Below are positions 1 through 5,808 of a stretch of 5,808 nucleotides of DNA, piece by piece (position 1 is the first letter of the stretch; the number at the start of each line of letters is the position of its first letter). Location of the stretch: positions 1 to 5,808 of the forward strand of contig CALDPL010000047.1 in the NCBI GenBank assembly GCA_937911965.1. Direction: 5' to 3'. The stretch comes from an uncultured Allomuricauda sp. (GTDB lineage: Bacteria > Bacteroidota > Bacteroidia > Flavobacteriales > Flavobacteriaceae). The position numbers and the translations under genes were made by a program. A model generated the notes under the pieces. It was not told where the DNA came from. It made no database searches and saw only the letters and a program-made list of their open reading frames with translations.

Positions 1-2567
1 TCCCCCGGCCGGGCATTGGGCTGTATGGGCTGTCCCTCGGGATTTACGTGGGCGTCGATCTCGGCCTGGTTCTGGAAAATGCCATCGGTCACAAAACCGT
101 AGAAGGAATCCACGGGCTCCCCGACCTGGGTCCTGGTGATGGGAAAGGTACTGGCCTGTACGGTGGTGCCCCCGGAGAGAAAGTCGATTCCCTGGCCCAG
201 GAAGGTGACCTCGTTCTTCACCGTGGAGAGATTGCCGCTCAGGGAGAATCCAAAATCCCCAAAGTTCCTGTTATAGGAGAGGCCGAGGTCCACCCCGGTG
301 TTTTCCATATCGGCCACGTTTCCCGCAGGGCTACCCGTGGCACCGACATAGCCCGGCAAGGGGACATCACGGAGAATTCCGGTGGTCTCCTTGAGATACC
401 AATCTAAGGTCAGGCTGAGCCCGCCAAAAAGGATGGCATCCAGACCGATGTTCGTCTGGCTGGTCTCCTCCCATTTGAGGTCTGGATTGGAAGGGGCATT
501 GGGGCTGTTCCCCACGGTCACCGAACCGGAGGTGCCCACGACGTAGTTGCGGCCATCCCCGATGGTGGACAGGTATCTGAAATCCCCGATCTGGTCATTC
601 CCGGTAACCCCGTAACTGCCCCGGATCTTCAATTGGTTCACCAGGTCGTTGACCGGCCAAAAATCTTCCTTGCTCGGTACCCAACCCAGGGAGAAGGAGG
701 GGAAAATCCCGAACTTGTTGTTGGAACCGAAACGGGAGGAACCGTCCCTTCTCACAATGCCCGTAAACAGGTATTTTTCCTTATAACCGTAATTCAACCT
801 GGCGAAAAGGGAAATGACCTTGTGGGTCACCCCGGTATATGCGTTGGCCACGATCTGCTCGTTGGGGACATCAAAATTGAAGGAGGCTTCCTTGTAATTG
901 TTCACCGGAATATTGTTGTAGGTGATCGATTCCCCTTCGGTGATATTGTCCACATAGACCCCTTGCCCCAACAGGGCCGTGAAATCATGGCCGCCCAAGC
1001 TCTTGGTGTAGGAGGCCGTGTTTTCGATGTTCCATCCGAAACCCTTGTTGGTGTTCCTGGAAATGCTGTTCTGGGAGGTGACAAAGGAGGAGGTCAAAAA
1101 GGCCACCGGATTGAAGGATTGCCCTCCCCAATAGGCCAATTTGCCGCCAAAGGTGCTCCTGATCCTCAGATTCTCAATGGGCTCCACCTCGATATAGGCA
1201 TTGCCCACAAAATTGTCGGACCAGCTGTGGTTTCCCAAGCGGGTCCTGGTAAAGGCCAGGGGATTGGTCATTTCCTGGCCGACCAAGGTCGAGATCCCAT
1301 AGGGATAGCCGTTGGGCGCCAAGATCAAATCCGGCCTGAGTCCCCCGCTGTCGCTGACGTAGGGGACCCCGGCCAAAACGGCGGCATTGGTCTCAATGGC
1401 AGGGGTGACCGGGTCCAGGTTGATCGCTGAGGACAAAGGTCCCCCGTAAAAGGTGTTTCCGTCGATTCCGGCATTCTTTTCGTTGGAATACCCGAAGGTC
1501 TGTCCCATCCTGATGCGATCATTGATCTTATGGGTGGAATTCAGACGGAAGTTCTTCCGGGTATAATGGGATACATCCGAAACAACGATCCCCGCCTGGT
1601 CCAAATACCCAAAGGAAGCGTAAAAGGTCGATTTTTCGTTCCCGCCACTTATGGAGAGTTCATGGTTTTCCCTTTTGGCGCTGTTGTTGAAGATATGTTC
1701 CTGCCAATCCGTGCCCCGGCCATAGGAGGCGGGATCTTGGAAGAGAATCCCCCCGCCACCGGCCACGGAAGCCTCATTCCTCAAGGTGGTGTACTCGGTG
1801 GCATTGAGCAGGTCCAATTTCCTGGCCGGGCCTGAAAAGCCGGTATAGCCATTGTAATTGACGCTCAGTTTCCCGGATTTTCCACTTTTGGTGGTCACCA
1901 GGATGACCCCTGTAGCCGCCCGGGAGCCATAAATTGCCGCGGAGGCAGCATCCTTCAACACCTCGATGGATTCGATATCGGACTGGTTCAAATACCCGAT
2001 CCCCCCGGCATCCACAATGACCCCGTCAACGACCCAAAGGGGCTCATTGTTGTTCAGGGTGGTGACCCCCCTGACCCGGATGGTGGAGGAGGAGCCCGGT
2101 TGTCCGGAATTGGCCATGATGGTGATTCCCGAAGTCCTGCCCTGTAGGGATTGCTCGATCCTGGTTATGGGGAGATCCTGCAGTTCACTGGCCTTCACCC
2201 CGGTGATTGCCCCGGTGACCACACTCTTCTTCTGGGTTCCGTAGCCCACTACCACGATTTCCTCCAATTGGCTGACGTCGGGCAACAAAGCCACGTTGAT
2301 CTGTGTCCTGCCCGAAATGGCTTCCTCCACACTGAGATACCCCAGATATTCGAAGACCAAAACCCCGTCGGAAGGGGCCTCGATTTCAAACCTTCCGTCA
2401 AAATCGGTGGTGGTCCCCTCAGTGGTGTTCTTCAGGACGACGGAGGCCCCTGGAAGCGGGGCACCGCTTTCATCCACGACCGTGCCCTTCACCGAGATCT
2501 GGGCCTGGGCAAGTATGGAAAACATTAAGGATAAAGCGCATATAAAATATGACTTGGTTAGCTTCAT
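1..2567 (-). CDS. SusC/RagA-family TonB-linked outer membrane transporter, 3' end cut by the window edge
   Basis: The minus-strand frame is open from ATG at 2567 to base 1, giving 855 residues; SusC proteins are usually about 1000-1100, so the barrel end is missing. Residues 1-23 form a signal peptide (K3/K5, hydrophobic core, end AQAQ). Residues 25-97 are a carboxypeptidase-D-regulatory-like domain (PLPGASVVLKNT, DFDGRF). A TonB-box-like SusC motif follows at 102-114 (EEIVVVGYGTQKK). The plug covers about 115-230, with RVRG, LWVVDG and the SusC signature VLKDAASAAIYGSRAATG (203-220). The rest is beta-barrel with family motifs such as RRDGSSRFG, VTGNDQIGDF and YGFVTDGIFQNQAEI (823-837). In known family members the barrel sits in the outer membrane, pairs with a SusD lipoprotein lid and imports oligosaccharides (some import peptides) using TonB-ExbBD energy. 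There is no STN domain before the carboxypeptidase-like domain, so sigma/anti-sigma signalling through this protein is unlikely. The substrate is unknown. The gene is divergent from a membrane regulator, which supports a glycan utilization locus. No frameshift is visible. Confidence 0.96.
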   Translation of the reverse strand, partial: MKLTKSYFICALSLMFSILAQAQISVKGTVVDESGAPLPGASVVLKNTTEGTTTDFDGRFEIEAPSDGVLVFEYLGYLSVEEAISGRTQINVALLPDVSQLEEIVVVGYGTQKKSVVTGAITGVKASELQDLPITRIEQSLQGRTSGITIMANSGQPGSSSTIRVRGVTTLNNNEPLWVVDGVIVDAGGIGYLNQSDIESIEVLKDAASAAIYGSRAATGVILVTTKSGKSGKLSVNYNGYTGFSGPARKLDLLNATEYTTLRNEASVAGGGGILFQDPASYGRGTDWQEHIFNNSAKRENHELSISGGNEKSTFYASFGYLDQAGIVVSDVSHYTRKNFRLNSTHKINDRIRMGQTFGYSNEKNAGIDGNTFYGGPLSSAINLDPVTPAIETNAAVLAGVPYVSDSGGLRPDLILAPNGYPYGISTLVGQEMTNPLAFTRTRLGNHSWSDNFVGNAYIEVEPIENLRIRSTFGGKLAYWGGQSFNPVAFLTSSFVTSQNSISRNTNKGFGWNIENTASYTKSLGGHDFTALLGQGVYVDNITEGESITYNNIPVNNYKEASFNFDVPNEQIVANAYTGVTHKVISLFARLNYGYKEKYLFTGIVRRDGSSRFGSNNKFGIFPSFSLGWVPSKEDFWPVNDLVNQLKIRGSYGVTGNDQIGDFRYLSTIGDGRNYVVGTSGSVTVGNSPNAPSNPDLKWEETSQTNIGLDAILFGGLSLTLDWYLKETTGILRDVPLPGYVGATGSPAGNVADMENTGVDLGLSYNRNFGDFGFSLSGNLSTVKNEVTFLGQGIDFLSGGTTVQASTFPITRTQVGEPVDSFYGFVTDGIFQNQAEIDAHVNPEGQPIQPNARPG

Positions 2568-2658
2568 GGGTTGTTAGTTTAGATTAGTTAATGTTAAAAT
2601 TTGTGCAATTGTCAGCTATTTTAAACATGATATTGTCAATTTCATAATAAAAGTCCCC

Positions 2659-2673
2659 TACAAAAACACATCA
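2659..2673 (+). repeat. 15-bp direct repeat, copy 1 (candidate operator)
   Basis: TACAAAAACACATCA occurs here and again, identically, at 2691-2705, a start-to-start distance of 32 bp or about three helical turns. Both copies would therefore face the same side of the DNA. This copy lies 91 bp upstream of the susC start codon. Same-face direct repeats upstream of a divergent transporter gene suggest binding of a dimeric activator, most simply the neighbouring regulator; that role is inferred. Confidence 0.6.
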
Positions 2674-2690
2674 AAACAAAGATTTATATT

Positions 2691-2705
2691 TACAAAAACA
2701 CATCA
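2691..2705 (+). repeat. 15-bp direct repeat, copy 2 (candidate operator)
   Basis: This is an exact match to the 15 bases at 2659-2673. On the strand that reads toward susC it is TGATGTGTTTTTGTA, which contains a TTTG like the Bacteroidota -33 element, but no -7 element sits at proper distance. It lies about 124 bp upstream of the susC start and just upstream of the promoter-like elements of the regulator gene. Confidence 0.6.
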
Positions 2706-2733
2706 TATTAAAAAATATAGGGCTGTAAATCAG

Positions 2734-2763
2734 TTTGTAAAAAAATATATGGACTTACTTTTT
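2734..2763 (+). promoter_or_regulatory. Candidate Bacteroidota-type promoter for the regulator gene
   Basis: TTTG at 2734-2737 is followed after 18 bp by TACTTTTT at 2756-2763. This resembles the Bacteroidota housekeeping consensus of TTTG at -33 and TAnnTTTG at -7, missing only the last G, with spacing close to the usual value. Transcription would start near 2769, leaving a leader of roughly 55 nt. The call rests on motif resemblance in an A+T-rich region only. Confidence 0.4.
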
Positions 2764-2780
2764 ATAGCAGGTTCATTGTG

Positions 2781-2794
2781 AAAAACACAACAAA
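2781..2794 (+). repeat. Third, imperfect copy of the intergenic repeat
   Basis: AAAAACACAACAAA matches bases 2662-2675 (AAAAACACATCAAA) at 13 of 14 positions. It starts 87 bp after the equivalent base of copy 2 and ends 30 bp before the regulator start codon, probably within the regulator's 5' leader. If it binds the same protein it would suit autoregulation. In an A-rich region a chance match is possible, so this is weaker than the other two copies. Confidence 0.4.
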
Positions 2795-2812
2795 TCGATA
2801 AATTGCCCAAAT

Positions 2813-2816
2813 AAGG
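2813..2816 (+). promoter_or_regulatory. Weak Shine-Dalgarno that supports the regulator start at 2825
   Basis: AAGG lies 8 bases before the ATG at 2825. It would be 17 bases from the next in-frame ATG at 2834 and much further from the one at 2894. The spacing therefore favours 2825, although ribosome binding in Bacteroidota often does not depend on this motif. Confidence 0.35.
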
Positions 2817-2824
2817 CCGATTCC

Positions 2825-5752
2825 ATGCTTGGTATGTACACAGAACGCCCCTATTTCTCCATTGACCGACCTCTTTTGACAAAGATTTGGGGAATGCTCC
2901 TTTTGATGTTGATCGCAAATTGTTCCCTCTTCGGGCAGTTCAAGGGAATAGGCCTGCCCAACATTAGAAACTACACCAAGACCGAATACCATAGCGGGAC
3001 CCAGAATTGGGACATCGATCAGGATGCAAACGGCAATATGTACTTTGCGAACAACAACGGGCTATTGCAATTTGACGGATCGACCTGGAGGACCTATGGA
3101 ATTCCCGGTTCCAAGAACATCCGTTCGGTCAAGGTGGATTCGGACAGCGGAAAAATCTATGTGGGGGGATACAATGAATTTGGGTATTTCCAATCCGATG
3201 AAATGGGGATACTCCAATACAGCTCCCTGATGCCCAAAATCGAGGAAGAGCGTTACAGGAACTCCGATTTCATTTGGAAGATCCACTTGTATGGGGAAGA
3301 GGTGATCTTCCAGTCTTTTAAGGCTGCCTATATCTTAAGGGATGGGGAGGTAGGGGTGATCCCCGCCCGCCAGGGCAGGTTTCAATTCTCCTTTCATGTG
3401 GGGGACAAGCTATATTTTCAGAATACCGTGGAAGGGGTGCTGGAGTACCGCAATGGAAGCTTTACGGCCCTGGAAGGCAGCAAGGTCTTGAACGACTATG
3501 AAATTTGGGGAATTTTGCCCTTGGGAACGCAGGGCCTGTTGCTGGCGACCCTGGAGGCCGGTCTCTTTGTCCATGATGGGAAAAGGGTGCTTCCTTGGCA
3601 GGGCGAGGCCAATGAAATGGTCAAGGCGAACAGTGCTTTGGGCGGGACCTCGATCAATGGGGAATCCCTGGTGCTCAATACGGTGCTCGGAGGGGTGGTC
3701 CTCTGTGATTTGGAGGGAAAGATTATACAGCAGATCGACCTGAAAAGGGGCCTGAAGAACAACACGGTACTGAGTTCCTTTATCGACAGTGGGAACAATC
3801 TTTGGTTGGGACTGGACAACGGCATCGCCTATCTGAACATCAATTCCCCCTTTACCTATTTCGGCTCCAGTCTGTATTTCAGCTCGGTCTATGCCACCCT
3901 AAGCCATCAGGGCCTGCTCTATGTGGCAACCAACCAAGGGGTGTTCCAACACGACATGGATGGTTCCTTTTTGGACCGGTCCTTTGATCTGGTCGAGGGG
4001 ACGGCCGCCCAGTCCTGGAACATTCAAGAGCTCGGCGGGGAACTCATATGCGCCAACAACAAGGGCGCCTTGGTCATCGAGGGCGGGAAGGTGGTCCGTA
4101 ACCTGGACGATATCGGGTATTACGGGTTTCGGGAAATCCCGGGAATGCCCGACCATTTTCTGGGAGCAAATTATGCCGGCTTCGCAATCTTCAAAAAGGG
4201 CAGGGAAGGCCTGGAGTTCAAAAACCGGGTCGGGGGATTCAACAATTCCTCCAAGGATTTTGAACTGGAATCGGGCTATGTATGGCTGCTGCGGGACCAT
4301 CAGCTCTATCAATTGGAACTTTCCCCCGAGCTTGACAGCTTCAAGCTTCACCAAAGGGTCACGTCGCTGTTGGAGGACGGGCCCGGGATCGGCACCATAA
4401 AAAAAATAGACAACAGGCTGTATTTTATATCGGACAACCGTTTTTACACTTATTCCGGGGAGGCTGAAGGCTTCGAACAGGACGAAAGGCTCAGTGCCCT
4501 GTTCCAGGGCCTTCCCGATATCAGTTCCATGTACCAGGACCCCTATGGAAACCTGTGGTATACCGGTGCTGATTCGAATTCCTTGGGCGTGTGGATGAAA
4601 TCCGGGGATGGGGAGTTTACCTTGGTCACGGAGCCCTTTTCGAATCTAGCAGGAAATTTTGTTTCCAATTATCTATCCATCAATACCCTGGATCCAAACA
4701 ACATCTATATAGGCTTGATCGATGGCTTGGCCCATTACAATTCGGGATTTCCCAGTGAGAACCTGGCCGAGCCCAGGGCATTTATCAGGAGTTTTGGGTA
4801 TGGGGACCTTACCTTTGTACAGGGCAATCCCAGGACCCTTCCCAAAACACTTGAACTCCCCTTTTCCCAGAACAACGTCAGGTTCACCTTTTCCTCCCCC
4901 GATTTTGAGAACTTTGACAACATCCAATTTTCCTATCGATTGGATCCCTTTGATGCGGATTGGAGCGATTGGTCCAAACAGGTCCTAAAGGAATACACCA
5001 ACCTCAGGGAAGGGGACTATACCATGAGGGTCAAGGAAAAGAACAGCTATGGGCAGGAATCCGGGACGGCTTCCCTGTCCTTTACCGTCAGCCCCCCTTG
5101 GTACAGGAATTTCTGGGCCTACCTGCTCTATCTGTCCCTGGGCGCATTGCTGGTATATCTGGTACGCTTGCAGGTACGGGCCAAGATTCGAAAGAACAAA
5201 TACTACGAAACCCTGCTGCAGCGGAAGATGTACCTGGAGCGGGAATCCAAGATCCGGATGGAACAGTTCAAATTGGAAAAGAAAATCCAGAAGATGAACA
5301 GGGACCGTCTCAAGACCAAGATATTGGCCAAGGACAAGGAATTGGTGAACAATTCCCTGCAGGTGGTCAAAAAGAACAAGACCCTGAACAATATCGTCCA
5401 CAAGATCAAGGAACTCAACACCGATGGGATGAATGCGCAGACCAAGTCCCAATTGGCCAGCCTGAAAAAAAGCATTGTAAAGGAAATCAACGGGAACAGT
5501 TGGAAGGATCTTGAGAAGCACATCAAAAACGTACATTTCGAATTTCTAAAACGGCTCAAGGAAAAGCACCCCAACATTTCCCCTAGGGAACTCGACCTCT
5601 CCACCTATTGTTTGATGAACATGTCCACCAAGGAGATTGCGGAGGTCATGAACATTTCCAATGGGGGAGTGGAACTGGCCCGGTACCGTTTAAGGAAGAA
5701 ATTGGGCCTCAAACGAAAGGAAAACCTGACCGGTTTCCTGATGAACATTTGA
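2825..5752 (+). CDS. Membrane-spanning propeller/Y_Y_Y sensor with LuxR-like HTH (one-component transcriptional regulator)
   Basis: This complete 975-residue protein should sense a periplasmic ligand and regulate genes directly. Residues 1-38 are a signal peptide with a long n-region (K20), hydrophobic core about 22-32 and likely cleavage after LFGQ. Residues about 55-640 carry beta-propeller repeats, seen as WDIDQDANGNMYFANNNGLL (62-81), FIDSGNNLWLGLDNGIAYL (319-337) and MYQDPYGNLWYTG (569-581). About 686-755 is the Y_Y_Y domain (FSYRLDPFDADWSDW, GDYTMRVKEKN). A transmembrane helix at about 764-781 precedes a charged coiled coil (about 783-865). The C-terminal 65 residues form a LuxR/GerE-like HTH (SPRELDLSTYCLMNMSTKEI, then ARYRLRKKLGL). 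No histidine kinase or receiver domain is present, unlike hybrid two-component systems with the same sensor. It is divergent from the susC-like gene, its probable target. The next in-frame ATGs (codons 4 and 24) are less suitable: the latter removes the signal n-region. Ligand unknown. Confidence 0.93.
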   Translation: MLGMYTERPYFSIDRPLLTKIWGMLLLMLIANCSLFGQFKGIGLPNIRNYTKTEYHSGTQNWDIDQDANGNMYFANNNGLLQFDGSTWRTYGIPGSKNIRSVKVDSDSGKIYVGGYNEFGYFQSDEMGILQYSSLMPKIEEERYRNSDFIWKIHLYGEEVIFQSFKAAYILRDGEVGVIPARQGRFQFSFHVGDKLYFQNTVEGVLEYRNGSFTALEGSKVLNDYEIWGILPLGTQGLLLATLEAGLFVHDGKRVLPWQGEANEMVKANSALGGTSINGESLVLNTVLGGVVLCDLEGKIIQQIDLKRGLKNNTVLSSFIDSGNNLWLGLDNGIAYLNINSPFTYFGSSLYFSSVYATLSHQGLLYVATNQGVFQHDMDGSFLDRSFDLVEGTAAQSWNIQELGGELICANNKGALVIEGGKVVRNLDDIGYYGFREIPGMPDHFLGANYAGFAIFKKGREGLEFKNRVGGFNNSSKDFELESGYVWLLRDHQLYQLELSPELDSFKLHQRVTSLLEDGPGIGTIKKIDNRLYFISDNRFYTYSGEAEGFEQDERLSALFQGLPDISSMYQDPYGNLWYTGADSNSLGVWMKSGDGEFTLVTEPFSNLAGNFVSNYLSINTLDPNNIYIGLIDGLAHYNSGFPSENLAEPRAFIRSFGYGDLTFVQGNPRTLPKTLELPFSQNNVRFTFSSPDFENFDNIQFSYRLDPFDADWSDWSKQVLKEYTNLREGDYTMRVKEKNSYGQESGTASLSFTVSPPWYRNFWAYLLYLSLGALLVYLVRLQVRAKIRKNKYYETLLQRKMYLERESKIRMEQFKLEKKIQKMNRDRLKTKILAKDKELVNNSLQVVKKNKTLNNIVHKIKELNTDGMNAQTKSQLASLKKSIVKEINGNSWKDLEKHIKNVHFEFLKRLKEKHPNISPRELDLSTYCLMNMSTKEIAEVMNISNGGVELARYRLRKKLGLKRKENLTGFLMNI

Positions 5753-5782
5753 AGGAGCCGTATGGAACGTCCATTAAAAACC

Positions 5783-5808
5783 CCGGGCCCCTTGTATTTG
5801 GGACCCGG
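5783..5808 (+). terminator. Probable intrinsic terminator hairpin after the regulator gene, cut by the window edge
   Basis: CCGGGCCCC (5783-5791) can pair with GGGACCCGG (5800-5808) across an 8-base loop (TTGTATTT), leaving one C-A mismatch in nine positions. It begins 30 bp after the stop codon. An A-run at 5776-5780 precedes the stem, so it could also end transcription arriving from the right. The T-run needed for plus-strand termination would lie beyond the window, so this is not proven. Confidence 0.55.

Larger units (their letters stand above)
2568..2824. promoter_or_regulatory. A+T-rich divergent intergenic region between the susC-like gene and the regulator gene
   Basis: These 257 bp separate two divergent start codons and are far richer in A and T than the flanking genes. 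They hold two perfect 15-bp direct repeats, a third near-copy, and a promoter-like pair pointing at the regulator. Upstream of susC the leader reads AACTAACAACCC just before its ATG, with no Shine-Dalgarno, as is common in Bacteroidota. I could not find a convincing TTTG/TAnnTTTG pair for susC; the best -7-like match (AATCTTTG, 2684-2677) has no TTTG at suitable spacing. No tRNA, small RNA or credible small gene was recognised here. All control signals for both genes probably lie in this stretch. Confidence 0.7.

Noticed and set aside
633..1430. A 265-codon plus-strand open frame opposite the susC-like gene
   Set aside because: It lies wholly antisense to a frame with clear SusC motifs, its translation is G/V/I/H-rich with no recognisable domain, and such shadows are expected where codon third positions favour G and C.
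2709..2752. Two similar A+T-rich stretches (TAAAAAATATAGG at 2709-2721 and TAAAAAAATATATGG at 2738-2752)
   Set aside because: The match is imperfect and low in complexity within an A+T-rich region, so it is not distinguishable from background.
2568..2824. CRISPR array, insertion sequence end or attachment site
   Set aside because: Only two perfect repeat copies with a 17-bp gap, no terminal inverted repeats, no transposase or integrase, and no tRNA remnant were seen.
2894..2923. Alternative regulator start at codon 24 and a possible lipobox at Cys33 (LIANC)
   Set aside because: Starting at codon 24 removes every basic residue before the hydrophobic core. Asn at the position before Cys does not fit a lipobox, so ordinary signal peptidase cleavage after LFGQ is preferred.
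2730..2992. Minus-strand open frames spanning the regulator start and the intergenic region
   Set aside because: They overlap the regulator signal-peptide coding region in antisense, have no family resemblance and would cover the candidate promoter.
3899..4354. Minus-strand 151-codon open frame inside the regulator gene (with similar ones at 4985-5536 and 3496-3825)
   Set aside because: These are antisense to a continuous 975-residue protein with recognisable domains, and none resembles a known family or has a convincing start context.

Overview
The window looks like a segment of a Bacteroidota chromosome, most likely from a flavobacterium. It holds two divergent genes of a kind typical of a polysaccharide (or other glycan) utilization locus. 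The evidence is a SusC/RagA-type TonB-dependent transporter, a triple-tyrosine (Y_Y_Y) membrane regulator with a LuxR-like helix-turn-helix, a very A+T-rich intergenic region between coding regions of roughly balanced base composition, and a start codon without a Shine-Dalgarno sequence on the transporter gene. The fairly G+C-balanced coding sequence would suit genera such as Robiginitalea or Muricauda/Flagellimonas, but genus cannot be settled from this sequence.

Layout: bases 1-2567, minus strand, are the first 855 codons of a susC-like gene that runs off the left edge. Its C-terminal barrel end, and presumably a susD partner, lie outside. Bases 2568-2824 are a 257-bp A+T-rich divergent intergenic region. 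It contains a perfect 15-bp direct repeat (two copies, 32 bp apart), a third near-copy close to the regulator start, and a candidate Bacteroidota-type promoter for the regulator. Bases 2825-5752, plus strand, are a complete 975-residue membrane-spanning regulator: signal peptide, periplasmic beta-propeller, Y_Y_Y domain, one transmembrane helix, cytoplasmic coiled coil and HTH. A G+C-rich hairpin follows the stop codon and reaches the right edge.

How it may work together (inference): the regulator senses a ligand, probably a glycan fragment, in the periplasm and passes the signal across the inner membrane directly to its own DNA-binding domain, with no kinase or receiver. It would then control the divergent susC operon, whose product imports the glycan across the outer membrane using TonB energy. 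The repeats between the genes are the most attractive candidate operators. The substrate cannot be named, because no glycoside hydrolase, lyase or SusD is visible. Both protein families are known; the least explained part of the window is the repeat architecture of the intergenic region.
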